NCBI GenBank assembly: GCA_964346295.1
Contig: CAYFUG010000013.1
Span: forward strand, 1-46,504
Direction of reading: 5' to 3'
DNA from: CAYFUG01 sp964346295
GTDB taxonomy: Bacteria > Patescibacteriota > Minisyncoccia > Moranbacterales > DUUL01
Length of the DNA stretch: 46,504 nucleotides
Shown piece after piece: positions 34,064 to 42,975 of this stretch. How positions within the stretch are numbered: position 1 is the first letter of the stretch; every line of letters begins with the position of its first letter. Both the position numbers and the translations under genes were made by a program. The notes under the pieces were generated by a model. That model saw only the letters and a list, made by a program, of their open reading frames with translations, was not told the DNA's origin and did no database searches.

Positions 34064-34696
34064 TCAAAGTTTGGAAGCCCTCCATTCCTTAAACCCCTCA
34101 ACGCTCCTCACCCCTTCCTCCAACACCGCCCGATAAACATCCACACTAAAAAGCTGCTTGTTTTTATATTCCGGCCACTGGCAAACCTCTTCCTTAATTC
34201 GCAAAATAGCCTCTCGCTCTTCCAGGCTAGCCGCTTTTACCTTTTGCAAAAAAGCCTCCTTTCCCTCATCCTTCTCAGCTCCACCAATTAAGAATCGAAT
34301 GTCCATCTTCCAATCCACTCCCTCAAAATCTCCTTGCCAACCCAAATAAAAACTAGGGGGAATTTTTTGCTTTATTAAGACCTCACTAAGCTTGCAATTG
34401 TCCGCTAAAATCACATTGCTAGTTTCTTTTTTGGCAAACAGCCTCCTCACCACCGCTAGAAAATCCTCTCTAGAAAAATCTTCAGGCGCCACCACATCCA
34501 AATCAATGTCTCCCCAAGTCATCAAGCCCAAGTCCATACTCCCGACTATTTTTGCCTCTCCGCACTTACCTAGCAATTTCAAAACTTCCAGCTTCTTCAA
34601 AAGCCGTCTTCCTTGCGCCTGCAATTCTTGCTGTTTTTCAAGAACTGACTTCATTTTAAAAATTTCTAATGAACCTTGCCCTTTTTTATTTTCCAT
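34064..34696 (-). CDS. nucleotidyltransferase-fold protein
   Basis: A 210-residue soluble protein. The Pol-beta-type nucleotidyltransferase signature is visible: Gly52-Ser53 (IVGSMDLGLMTWGDIDLDVV), two aspartates at the D-x-D position (Asp63/Asp65, with Asp67 nearby), and a third carboxylate in WKMDIRFL (Asp132). An alpha-helical C-terminal half follows (KEAFLQKVKAASLEEREAIL). The family transfers NMPs to proteins, antibiotics or nucleic acids. The spacing of the motifs is wider than in the minimal MNT antitoxins, so it is not called an antitoxin. Met15 is an alternative start. It sits between lysS and the L,D-transpeptidase, on the same strand. Confidence 0.75.
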   Translation of the reverse strand: MENKKGQGSLEIFKMKSVLEKQQELQAQGRRLLKKLEVLKLLGKCGEAKIVGSMDLGLMTWGDIDLDVVAPEDFSREDFLAVVRRLFAKKETSNVILADNCKLSEVLIKQKIPPSFYLGWQGDFEGVDWKMDIRFLIGGAEKDEGKEAFLQKVKAASLEEREAILRIKEEVCQWPEYKNKQLFSVDVYRAVLEEGVRSVEGFKEWRASKL

Positions 34697-34751
34697 TTTT
34701 TTACTTTAAAAACTTATTTTTAAAGTACTACTAAAAAACCAAATCACCAGC

Positions 34752-36035
34752 CTACTGTGTCACTACCAACGGCGTCCCCACCTCCACAAAATCATATACC
34801 TGCTTAGCTGGTCCCACGCCCAAACGCACGCACCCATGCGAAACTGGAATCCCTAAGTGATTAGCGCCTTCCTTATAACCTCCCGGCCACTCTGGCAGCT
34901 CATGAATCCCATGCCCTTGACCAGTAAACTGAATAAACCAGGGCATAAATAATTCATACTCCCCTGACCACGGCCGCCGTGATTTGCCCATCACTTGAAA
35001 CTCTCCCAGCGGCGTATCCATCCCCCGCTTACCAGTAGAAACTTTAAAAGCGCCTCTCTCTTCCCCATCTTCGAATAAAAACAGCGCCTGAGAAGAAATA
35101 TCAATGTGAATATACCGGCCTTCTAGAATCTGAGGTTCAATCTCTTCCGTACGCACCTCGGTGGCAGTCGGCTCTCCCTGCCTATTAAAAGCATATACTA
35201 ACACCGGGGCTTCTTTAGTAACAAAAGAATTATGCAACAAAGGTTGCGAAAAATCCGGGTAGTGCTTGTGCTCTAAAACTACCTCCCAACTATAAGGAGT
35301 TTCATAGGGCAACTCCTGAGAAGGTCTTAAGATCAATTGGTCTCGATTAGGGCTAAAATCTACCTTGAAGTTCCCTGCTTGTTCTTTAGGAGAAATTTTT
35401 ACTTTCAGCTTAAAATCATCTCGTAAGGGCTGATCAAAGTTGACTGTTAAGGCCTGGTTAATTGGAGCCCCTTGGGATTCATTTACCGGGAAAGCCTTCT
35501 CAACCTGAGGGAGGCTAGGAGGCGCGAATTGAAATTCCAGAGTCTCCTGGCTAATCATCCAAGCAGTTTTAGCATCCGCAATCTTGACTGAATAAGTAGT
35601 AGCAGGATGAAGCTCTTCTTGAGGAGTTAGCCTTAAATGCTTGTCATCCTCCCAATGCCAATCCACCTTGAGACTAGGAATAATCTCTAAGCTTTTCTCG
35701 ACACTTTTCCGATTCATTCGAGCCGTAAAATTTACTTCAATCACACTGCCCTTACTAACTTCCTGAACTCCCTGAGTGGCCATCGCCACATCTTTTTGCC
35801 AAGAATAAAAACTATAAAAAACAAAGCCCGAGGCAAAAAATCCGGCCCATAAAGCCAAAAAGATTGCTCCCTGGAAAATTCCTTGGCCAATTTTCTTCTG
35901 ATCCTTTGTGTCATCGGAATCAAACTCCTTTTTCTCCTTACTTTTAGTCATATAATTAAGGTGCGCTTTTAAATTAATTAGTGTCTCTCCTGGAAGTAAA
36001 GAATTAAAATTTTCAAAATCCTCACGGTTAATCAC
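34752..36035 (-). CDS. L,D-transpeptidase (YkuD) with Ig-like domains
   Basis: Forms or edits 3-3 cross-links in peptidoglycan, or anchors proteins to it, outside the membrane. The 427-residue product has a transmembrane helix (~52-76), two Ig-like Big_5-type domains (~95-285: VIEVNFTARMNRKSVEKSLE, NQALTVNFDQPLRDDFKLKV), and the YkuD domain at the C-terminus (~305-427). The catalytic motif is intact: HGIHELPEWPG supplies the His region and SHGCVRLG the nucleophile Cys402. The annotated ATG may be 28 codons too long; Met29 (MTKSKEKK, plus-strand 35951) is followed by a more typical short cytoplasmic tail. Confidence 0.92.
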   Translation of the reverse strand: MINREDFENFNSLLPGETLINLKAHLNYMTKSKEKKEFDSDDTKDQKKIGQGIFQGAIFLALWAGFFASGFVFYSFYSWQKDVAMATQGVQEVSKGSVIEVNFTARMNRKSVEKSLEIIPSLKVDWHWEDDKHLRLTPQEELHPATTYSVKIADAKTAWMISQETLEFQFAPPSLPQVEKAFPVNESQGAPINQALTVNFDQPLRDDFKLKVKISPKEQAGNFKVDFSPNRDQLILRPSQELPYETPYSWEVVLEHKHYPDFSQPLLHNSFVTKEAPVLVYAFNRQGEPTATEVRTEEIEPQILEGRYIHIDISSQALFLFEDGEERGAFKVSTGKRGMDTPLGEFQVMGKSRRPWSGEYELFMPWFIQFTGQGHGIHELPEWPGGYKEGANHLGIPVSHGCVRLGVGPAKQVYDFVEVGTPLVVTQ

Positions 36036-36180
36036 CAGAATTTTCTAAAAAACCATCTCAAAAAATCAAGTCAATTTTCCTAAAAATAACACGAAGGCGG
36101 TTCCTCAAAATATCCCCTTGAAAAATTATTTCCAATTTCTCTGATTATATACAAACCCCTTTAATCTGGCAAATCTAAGA

Positions 36181-37167
36181 CTAACTTTGCATTTGAACAA
36201 AAAAATTATCTAGTTCAAAGCGAGTGCTTACATTACTTGACTCCACTTTAGCTACTACTCTCAAAAGTTCCTCCAAGAGACTCTCTACTCTGGCTACTAC
36301 TTGCCGAGAAGTCCCTTTTTTTATCTGCTTTAAAAGAAAACTTCTCAAGTAATCAACCCAAAGGTCCAAGTCCCTCAAAACGGCGTCTTTGTCCTTCTTA
36401 GAAAACTCTTCTGCCAAGGTTAAGCCTTCTAAAATCCCTCCTTTTAAAGCAACTCTAAACCTTTCCACTGCCAACTTCCTTGCCTCTAAATCTGACTTGT
36501 TCAAAAAAAATCTGGCTGCGCATAAAGGTCTTCCTCCTGCTAAACTAAGGGTCTCTCGCCAATCCGAATCCCCTTTATCAAAAGAAATCTGCTGGGAACC
36601 TAAAAAATCTTCTAAAAAAATTTCTACCTCAGAAACATCCGAAAGCCCCAATTGCAAAGAATGCAAGCGGGAGCGCAAAGTAGGCAACAACTGTTGCTCC
36701 TTAGTCGTCAACAATACAACAATTGTTTGAGGAGGGGGTTCCTCAATAAACTTCAGCAAACTATTAGCAGCCCCTCCTGTGAGACGCTGAGAATCCGGAA
36801 TCACTAGCATCTGCCAAGTAGCTTGATAGGGAGCATATCTAAAACGTTCCAAGATCTTTCGCGCCTCCTCTACTCCAATCTGCCAAAACTTCTTCTGAGC
36901 CTCTGTCTCCTTGGCAATTCGCTCCACCATCGCTTCATCCAGAATCAAAAAATCCGGGTGCTGACCTTCTGCTGCCAATTTTAGTTGCTCCCTTTTTGGA
37001 TCCAGGGCGTTAAGATAACCAAAAAAATTCACTGCCAACCAAAACTTCCCCGTTTCCTCCGGGCCAGAAAACAAGAAGCTCTGGGGGATCCTCTCCAAGT
37101 GATTGGCCAGCTTTTTTAGTTTTTGCTGTGAAGCTGGATTAATTTTTTCTGTATAAAAAAATTCCAT
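36181..37167 (-). CDS. holB: DNA polymerase III delta' subunit
   Basis: A clamp-loader subunit that, with delta and tau/gamma, opens the beta clamp for loading on primed DNA. In the 328-residue product the degenerate ATPase P-loop is SGPEETGKFW, a sensor-1-like block is GAANSLLKFIEEPPPQTIVV and the SRC-like element is PTLRSRLHSLQL (the usual SRC cysteine is absent, as is common in delta'). The zinc-binding cysteine cluster of many delta' proteins is not seen. The C-terminal collar region is helical. It lies between the L,D-transpeptidase and the 269-aa anchored protein. The gene is complete, with a start matching the family. Confidence 0.9.
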   Translation of the reverse strand: MEFFYTEKINPASQQKLKKLANHLERIPQSFLFSGPEETGKFWLAVNFFGYLNALDPKREQLKLAAEGQHPDFLILDEAMVERIAKETEAQKKFWQIGVEEARKILERFRYAPYQATWQMLVIPDSQRLTGGAANSLLKFIEEPPPQTIVVLLTTKEQQLLPTLRSRLHSLQLGLSDVSEVEIFLEDFLGSQQISFDKGDSDWRETLSLAGGRPLCAARFFLNKSDLEARKLAVERFRVALKGGILEGLTLAEEFSKKDKDAVLRDLDLWVDYLRSFLLKQIKKGTSRQVVARVESLLEELLRVVAKVESSNVSTRFELDNFFVQMQS

Positions 37168-37243
37168 TCTTTTGACTTCAAATTTACCTCAAATCTTCCC
37201 CTTTTTAAGAAATTACCAAAAAAATAAAAGTTAGCGGCTCTCC

Positions 37244-38053
37244 TTATCTCCCTATTATCCTTAGATAATTATCCGGATCAAAGACATTAGTCTCTACTTC
37301 CACTCGAGTATCAGAAACGGAACCAGGAAAGCCGTGGGGAAAAGTAATAATGTAGTCTCGCTCCTCCTCGGAACGCAAAGCATTAATCATCTGAGAATTA
37401 ACCGCTAAAAGCTGCTCTCGATCATCTCTTAAAATTACTTTTACTAGCACCTCCTGAAAATCAGCCGCGCTCTTGTTGATCAAAGTTCCAGATGCTTTAG
37501 CAAACCACAATTCACCTCCCGTACTCACCTGGTAGCGCTTATTATTAACAATAAAAACTGGGCGCTCCTTTCCTTGAAATTGATCCCAGTCAACATTTTC
37601 CTGGTCAATTTCCGCTTCTGCGGTATAAGGAGTACCCGAAACCCTCACCCCTTGTACTAATAAACTTTTTTCTTCTCGAGGCAAAGCAAAATTCTCTTCC
37701 CACTGACTTTGGCCCACTTCATTACCGGCTGAATCCTTAAATGTTATCCGGTAACGAAATTTAGCCGCTCCATAACCTTCGTTGGGATTCTTCGTTCTAA
37801 TCAATCCATCAAAGTATTCGTCTTTATCATGAACCCACTCCACCGAAATAATTTCTAGCTTCTCCAGGGTAGTTTTTTGAACACATGGCTTACAAGGACC
37901 ACCGCAGTCGACCCCAACCTCTCCTTGATTAAGCTTGCCATCAAAACAGGTAGGGTCTCCCTTAAAAACAAAGTATAAGGCTAAAATCAAGACTGTTACT
38001 ACCACTAAGATTTCTCCAATGATTATTAGTCTTCTTCGATCTCGAGTATCCAT
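37244..38053 (-). CDS. membrane-anchored protein with CxxC-type cysteine motif, 269 aa
   Basis: A short basic N-terminus is followed by a transmembrane helix (~10-30), so most of the protein should be outside. A cysteine-rich segment directly after it (CFDGKLNQGEVGVDCGGPC, then KPC) matches a motif seen in many surface proteins of archaea and Patescibacteria (from memory). The rest has strand-rich sequence with two Ig-like blocks (VHDKDEYFDGLIRTKNPN; ASGTLINKSAADFQEVLVKV), the second typical of FxLYD-like or DUF11-like sandwich domains. No catalytic site is seen. It precedes holB on the same strand. Role unknown. Confidence 0.68.
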   Translation of the reverse strand: MDTRDRRRLIIIGEILVVVTVLILALYFVFKGDPTCFDGKLNQGEVGVDCGGPCKPCVQKTTLEKLEIISVEWVHDKDEYFDGLIRTKNPNEGYGAAKFRYRITFKDSAGNEVGQSQWEENFALPREEKSLLVQGVRVSGTPYTAEAEIDQENVDWDQFQGKERPVFIVNNKRYQVSTGGELWFAKASGTLINKSAADFQEVLVKVILRDDREQLLAVNSQMINALRSEEERDYIITFPHGFPGSVSDTRVEVETNVFDPDNYLRIIGR

Positions 38054-38191
38054 AAAACTTAAAACTTAATTAATTTAAAATTAAAACCCTTGAAGCGACT
38101 CAAGGTCTCTTACTAGAAATTAAGAAGCTGCCTTAAAAGCAGCTTAGCTTCTGAATCTATAAGAACTAGTTTTGATTGTAGCAAATTTTTT

Positions 38192-38223
38192 AAAAAATAA
38201 AAAACCGACCTTCCATAGATCGG
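38192..38223 (-). terminator. rho-independent terminator of the 23S-5S rRNA unit
   Basis: Minus strand. CCGATC pairs with GGTCGG around TATGGAA and is followed by TTTTTTATTTTTT. It lies about 100 nt after the 5S 3' end. Confidence 0.85.
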
Positions 38224-38322
38224 CAATAAAAACTAACCCTTCAGTTTACTAACAAGCCTAAAGGCTACAATACAAGAAGTATAATTCAAGGGATCAACTC
38301 TTTCAAATTTGAGTTCACAATA

Positions 38323-38436
38323 CTCGGCATCGACCTACTTTCACTCGCCTAACGACGAGCTATCATCGGAGCTGACAGGCTTAACTGCTGTGTTCGGAAT
38401 GGGAACAGGTGGACCCCTGCCGCCAAAGACACCGAG
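38323..38436 (-). rRNA. rrf: 5S ribosomal RNA
   Basis: A 114-nt minus-strand RNA whose ends CTCGGTGTC and GATGCCGAG pair as the 5S closing helix. Internal 5S landmarks are present (CCCATTCCGAACACAG, GTTAAGCCTGTCAGC, GATGATAGC). It is separated from 23S by two protein genes and a palindromic element. Confidence 0.93.
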
Positions 38437-38480
38437 AATTCTAAACTCAAACGCAAACTAATTTTAAAATAACAATCTCC

Positions 38481-38915
38481 CTACTTACCATGAGTAATAT
38501 TTGAAACCGCACCACTCCAAGTAGAAATCTTGACTTCAACTACACCTCCTAATTTATTTTCTCCTAAACTTCCTCTAGCCAAATAAATATCTTCCACGCC
38601 ATTGGTGTCATCGACTATAACAAATGGCCTCTGCTCATCAATCTGCTCTTCTCCGTAAACTTCAATCGCCTTTTTCTCAACAATTAAAATTACCTCTTCT
38701 TCGCTTACTCCATCACTAAGATCCACTTCTTCAGGCAAAACAAATTCCCTATCGCCACTATTTTCATCAGTACCGTTAAGATCCGTTTCGCCTTCTTGAA
38801 TTACATTTCTTCCTTCAGGAACTTCTTCAGCTAAACCGGCCGGGTCAGAATTTCCGCAACCAGAAAGTAGCAAGCCAACGGCTAAAAACAACAATGAGAA
38901 AAGTGTTTTGGACAT
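38481..38915 (-). CDS. lipoprotein between 23S and 5S rRNA, 144 aa
   Basis: The signal peptide ends in LLLSGC, lipidated Cys20, so the protein is anchored at the membrane surface. A Glu/Asp/Asn-rich linker (25-60) precedes a motif LPEEVDLSDGVSEEEV (61-76). A small mixed domain (~85-144) follows: KKAIEVYGEEQIDEQRPFV and GGVVEVKISTWSGAVSNI. The LPE-VD-SDG motif recurs in the adjacent 98-aa protein, so the two probably act together. The gene lies inside the rRNA unit, downstream of 23S and upstream of 5S, on the same strand as both. No family is recognised and no enzyme motif is visible. Confidence 0.7.
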   Translation of the reverse strand: MSKTLFSLLFLAVGLLLSGCGNSDPAGLAEEVPEGRNVIQEGETDLNGTDENSGDREFVLPEEVDLSDGVSEEEVILIVEKKAIEVYGEEQIDEQRPFVIVDDTNGVEDIYLARGSLGENKLGGVVEVKISTWSGAVSNITHGK

Positions 38916-38930
38916 TTTTCATTTTGCAAA

Positions 38931-39227
38931 CTACTCCCTGAAAGCCTCACTAATCATCTGATTGCGCCTCAAGAGTTTCTGTTCCTCAATCAAAAGCTCT
39001 TCCTGAAAGCTAATCCCGTCACTGGTATCTACTCCTTCTGGCAATTGAGATCCGATTTCAGACAGATCTTGAATTCCCTTTAAGTCTTGCTCTAGAGTAG
39101 TCAACTTTCTCTGAGTTTGCAAGTAATACTCACTAGCCTGTAACATTACTACTGCCATAATTACCAAAAACAGCAATAATCCCAAAAACTTATTGATACT
39201 TGACTGCATAAAATTTAAACCATCCAT
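38931..39227 (-). CDS. small membrane-anchored protein between 23S and 5S rRNA, 98 aa
   Basis: A short N-terminus and one transmembrane helix (~14-32) lead into a coiled-coil-like stretch (QTQRKLTTLEQDLKGIQDL). A C-terminal segment follows, LPEGVDTSDGISFQEELL (59-76), then EEQKLLRRNQMI. The LPE-VD-SDG block is about 55% identical over 25 positions to the motif in the neighbouring 144-aa lipoprotein, which starts 15 bp after this gene. Likely partners in one envelope complex. It is preceded by a 121-bp palindromic element and the 23S gene. The function is unknown. Confidence 0.66.
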   Translation of the reverse strand: MDGLNFMQSSINKFLGLLLFLVIMAVVMLQASEYYLQTQRKLTTLEQDLKGIQDLSEIGSQLPEGVDTSDGISFQEELLIEEQKLLRRNQMISEAFRE

Positions 39228-39338
39228 TCTTATAAATTACTTTGGTTTTAAATTTTTGCTTTCAAGCTCAACTTTTGAGCCAAATTTTCAATTTACCAAG
39301 AGATCAAACTTATTACCTCAATAATACGCTGATATTAA

Positions 39339-39459
39339 GGACTTTCATGTTTGGATGCGATTCTAGGCGCGGACGAGGCTTCGCTTGAGCCGTACTGATT
39401 GGTACGGTGAAAGCGAAATGTAGCCCGCAACAACGAAGCGCACCAAACAGGGAAGTCCC
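39339..39459. repeat. palindromic element family 2, copy 1 (121 bp)
   Basis: The ends are inverted repeats (GGACTTTCATGTTTGG at left, CCAAACAGGGAAGTCC at right). The core at 39374-39418 is a 45-bp block identical to that of copy 2 in the 23S insert. It contains a hairpin CCGTAC-TGATTG-GTACGG followed by TGAAAGCGAA. It lies in the spacer just downstream of 23S. No ORF. Confidence 0.88.
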
Positions 39460-39513
39460 CCATCAATTCGATCCCTCTTATTTGTTAGTCATTAAGGCCA
39501 AACCCTAAATATG

Positions 39514-39569
39514 CTAGGTTCTGAAATCTGCAATAATCCCGAAGGATCACCCAGAAGCCCAGAACCTAG
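39514..39569 (-). other. processing stem downstream of 23S
   Basis: CTAGGTTCTG (39514-39523) pairs perfectly with CAGAACCTAG (39560-39569). The hairpin directly follows the 23S 3' end on the transcript and could guide end maturation. Confidence 0.45.
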
Positions 39570-39705
39570 AAATCTAGAGTCTAGCCAAAAAAGGTTATGC
39601 CAAAATCATTAGTACTGCTCGGCTTAGCACATCGCTGTGCTTACACCTGCAGCCTATCAACCTGGTAGTCTTCCAGGAGATTATAGATTGCCTTATCTTG
39701 GGTTC

Positions 39706-39738
<33 letters not shown>

Positions 39739-39880
39739 TAAATCGACATAGCTACCCAGCAGTGCCCTTGGCAGGAACAGCTGGTACACCAGAGGTCAAC
39801 TCTTCCCGGTCCTCTCGTACTAGGGAAGAATACCCTCAAGCAACGACGCCTGCGGCAGATAGGGACCAACCTGTCTCACG

Positions 39881-40181
39881 CATGTGGTCTCACATATTAC
39901 TATGTGCATTGGACTATAACTTCATCCTTTAATTGCTTAAAGGAGGCTAACATTTAGTCTCTACGGGCTCTCCAAGCAAATTAACTGCTTTGAGATTCCC
40001 TCGGTATTGTCCACGATTTCTCGTTAGGATTCTACCGATATCAGTTAGCTTCTCTTTTAGTATTGCTACTAAAAGCCGCCGTGATTGTTTTTTTGATGTC
40101 TTTGGCCTCGGGCTCAAACAGTTCAAAAGATGATTCGAGTTGCTTACTTAAAACTTACCCAACTCCTAATGCTTCTCCTGA
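39881..40181 (-). ncRNA. group I intron in 23S rRNA at E. coli position 2593
   Basis: Minus strand, 301 nt, no ORF. The flanking exons read CAAACCGU and CGUGAGACAG, which join to the universal sequence around nt 2588-2603. The intron begins after U and ends in G, as group I introns do. The core is recognisable: P7 GACUA/UAGUC within AGACUAAAUG and GUUAUAGUCC. P8 is CCUUUAA-GCAA-UUAAAGG, and a P9 hairpin is CACAUA-GUAA-UAUGUG, with GNRA tetraloops. Another stem, CUUUUAGUA-GCAA-UACUAAAAG, is further upstream. The site is the one used by the chloroplast intron that encodes I-CreI, but here no endonuclease is present. Confidence 0.9.
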
Positions 40182-40553
40182 ACGGTTTGAACCCAACTCA
40201 CGTACCTCTTTAATTGGCGAACAGCCAAACCCTTGGGACCTGCTTCAGCCCCAGGATGTGATGAGTCGACATCGAGGTGCCAAACAGCGCCGTCTCTGTG
40301 GACGATTGGGCGCTATTAGCCTGTTATCCCCGGGGTAACTTTTATTTGCTGATCTTCCGCGCATCTACATGCCACGGTCGGTTCACTAGATCCTACTTTC
40401 GTAACTGCTCGACTTATCGGTCTTGCAGTAAAGCCGGCTTGTGGTCTTATCCTATCGCTCCGATTTCCATCCGGAGCTAGCCGACCTTTGTGAGCGCCTC
40501 CGTTACTTTTTAGGAGGCGACCACCCCAGTCAAACTACCCACCAGGCACTGTC

Positions 40554-40672
40554 CCTGCTCTGGTAAGAGCCGCTGAAAAAACGGACTTACACGAACCAAG
40601 GCTAACCTTTAAAAAGTCAACGCCGGTTTACATGTAGTCTCTGAGTTCCGCAACTCGTAACAGAGCAAGGTT
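40554..40672 (-). other. expansion segment in 23S (helix 79 region)
   Basis: Between conserved CACTGTCC (plus strand ~40545) and GTTAGA (~40670) about 115 nt replace the ~20 nt found in E. coli (near nt 2200-2223). The ends pair (CTGCTCTG with CAGAGCA), so this is a lengthened hairpin. No intron or tRNA features are seen. It may stay in the mature RNA or be cut out. Confidence 0.6.
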
Positions 40673-41487
40673 AGATTTACAAAATCCAAAGGGTGGTATC
40701 TCACTGATGACTCCACGCCGACTAATGTCGACGCTTCAAAGTCTCCCACCTATACTGAACAATGAATTCCATAAACCAATACCAAGTTGTAGTAAAGCTC
40801 CACGGGGTCTTTCCGTCTTGCCGCAGGTAGGGGGCATCTTCACCCCCATTGCAATTTCACCGGGTCCCTCGTTGAGACAGTTGCCCAGTCGTTACACCAT
40901 TCATGCGGGTCAGAATTTACCTGACAAGGAATTTCGCTACCTTAGAACGATTATAGTTATCGCTGACGTTCACCGGCGCTTCGGGGATTGGCTTGCACCG
41001 CTCCCGTTAACGTTCCGGCACTGGTCAGGCGTCAGCCCCTATACTTCCCCTTACGGGTTTGCAGAGACCTGTGTTTTTGATAAACAGTCGCCGGGCATCT
41101 TTAGCTGCGGCCCCAGTAAACTGGGGCAGTCCATCTCCCTAAGTTACGGACGCTGTTTTGCCGAGTTCCTTAACGAGGGTTCTCCCGTTCGCCTTAGTCT
41201 TCTCGACCTACCCACCTGTGTCGGTTTTGAGGTACGGTCACTCTTGAACTAACCTTAGAAGCTTTTCCAGGCACCCTGCTCATGACTGTTCCCTCGGTAA
41301 ACCGAGGTTCCGAACTAACCTTGAAGTATTGCTAAGCGGATTTGCCTACCTAGCCTTCTCAGTTAGCCCACCGGAATCCAATAACCGGCAGTCACTACTA
41401 GAATGCGTCACTCCTTCGAAAACAAGAGTGGTACAGGAATATTAACCTGTTGTCCATCGACTACCCCCCAGCACTTGCTTCTCGAGT

Positions 41488-41710
41488 TTAAATTTCAAAT
41501 TTTAAATTTCAAAACAATAACTAAATATTTTAATTTTTAATTTAAAATATTTAAACAGCTTTAAAAATTCAAACTGACTAGGACTTTCAAATTTTAGGAA
41601 ATTTTTAGGAAAAATCGAGGCTTCGCTTGAGCCGTACTGATTGGTACGGTGAAAGCGAAACGCAGATTTTAACACCAAAATTTTCAAAATTTGGAAGTCC
41701 CCTAAATCAC
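41488..41710 (-). other. A+T-rich insert in 23S near E. coli nt ~1410
   Basis: Conserved 23S sequence (GTAGTCGATGG on one side, CTAAGGCGAG on the other) is separated here. The two flanks form a ~17-bp stem (AGCACTTGCTTCTCGAG against CTCAAGAAACTAGTGCC), continued by A+T-rich palindromic sequence such as AAATATTTTAA. Most of the insert's right half is the 121-bp family-2 element at 41581-41701. This looks like an intervening sequence removed by RNase III-type cleavage, leaving fragmented 23S. Confidence 0.85.
41581..41701. repeat. palindromic element family 2, copy 2 (121 bp), inside 23S
   Basis: Exactly the same length as copy 1, with the identical 45-bp core (41616-41660). The arms differ from copy 1 beyond GGACTTTC but are complementary to each other (GGACTTTCAAATTTT with AAAATTTGGAAGTCC). 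It lies in the 23S intervening sequence. Confidence 0.88.
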
Positions 41711-42611
41711 TCAAGAAACTAGTGCCAGGGACTCGCCTTAGGACCGACTAACCCTCCGCTGAGTATCATGGCGGAGGAAACCTTGGGTTTTCGGCGTGTG
41801 AGAATCTCACTCACATTGCGGTTACTCATGCCAACATTCGCACTTCTTGCCTCTCCACCGTGCCTCACGACACGACTTCAATGAAGCAAAAACGCTTCCC
41901 TACCTCGCCAATGCAAAGCATTGACAATCGCATCTTCGGTACTATGCTTAGCCCCGTTAAATCTTCGGCGCATAGTCGCTAGACTAGTGAGCTATTACGC
42001 ACTCTTTTAAGGATGGCTGCTTCTAAGCCAACCTTCTAGCTGTCTAAGCAACTACACCTCCTTTCCCACTTAGCATAGATTTAGGGACCTTAGATGGCGA
42101 TCTGGGCTGTTTCCCTTTTGAGCCTGGACCTTAGCGCCCAAGTTCTGACTGCTGGGATAATTATATGGGCATTCGGAGTTTGGTAGAGTGGCCTTGGCAA
42201 AGCCACAGCCACTCTTTCAGTAGCTCTACCTCCCATACATAGTTAACCCAACGCTAGCCCTACAGCTATTTCGGGAAGAACCAGCTATTTCCGAGCTCGA
42301 TTGGAATTTCTCCTCTATACTCAAGTCATCCCCCGGAGTTGAACGACCGGTGGGTTCGGGCCTCCTCCCGATTTTACTCGGGATTCACCCTGCTCAAGTA
42401 TAGCTCGCCCGGTTTCGGGTCTACTCCATACGACTAATCGGCGGTTAAACCTCGCTTTCACTACGCCTCCTTCCGGATCAACGGAATTAAGCTTGCCGCA
42501 TAAAGTAACTCGTTGGCTCGTTCTGCAAAAAGCACGCCATGACCCCGGACAAGCCGGGGCGCTGACTCTTTGTAGGCATATGGTTTCAGGATCTATTTCA
42601 CTCCCCTTGTC

Positions 42612-42645
<34 letters not shown>

Positions 42646-42975
42646 TCACTATCGGTCTTGTGTAATATTTAGCCTTGGGAGAGTAGTGCTCCCAGATTCA
42701 GACGGAGTTTCACCGGCTCCGCCTTACTTGAGAATAATCATCATAAGTGTCAATTACTTTCGTTTACAGGACTATTACCTTCTTTGGTGCCTCTTTCCAA
42801 AGGTCTTCAACTAGAAATTAACTTACTCACCCTAATTAAATAGGCATGACTACCTCGCAACCCCCCGGTAAACCGGGGTTTAGGCCCTTCCCCTTTCGCT
42901 CGCCACTACTTAGGGAATCACTATTGTTTTCTTTTCCTCCGCTTACTGAGATGTTTCAGTTCAGCGGGTATGCCT

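Noticed and set aside
41502..41714. A 70-codon minus-strand frame inside 23S
   Set aside because: It covers the A+T-rich insert and the palindromic element; composition is Phe/Lys-rich low complexity with no start context.
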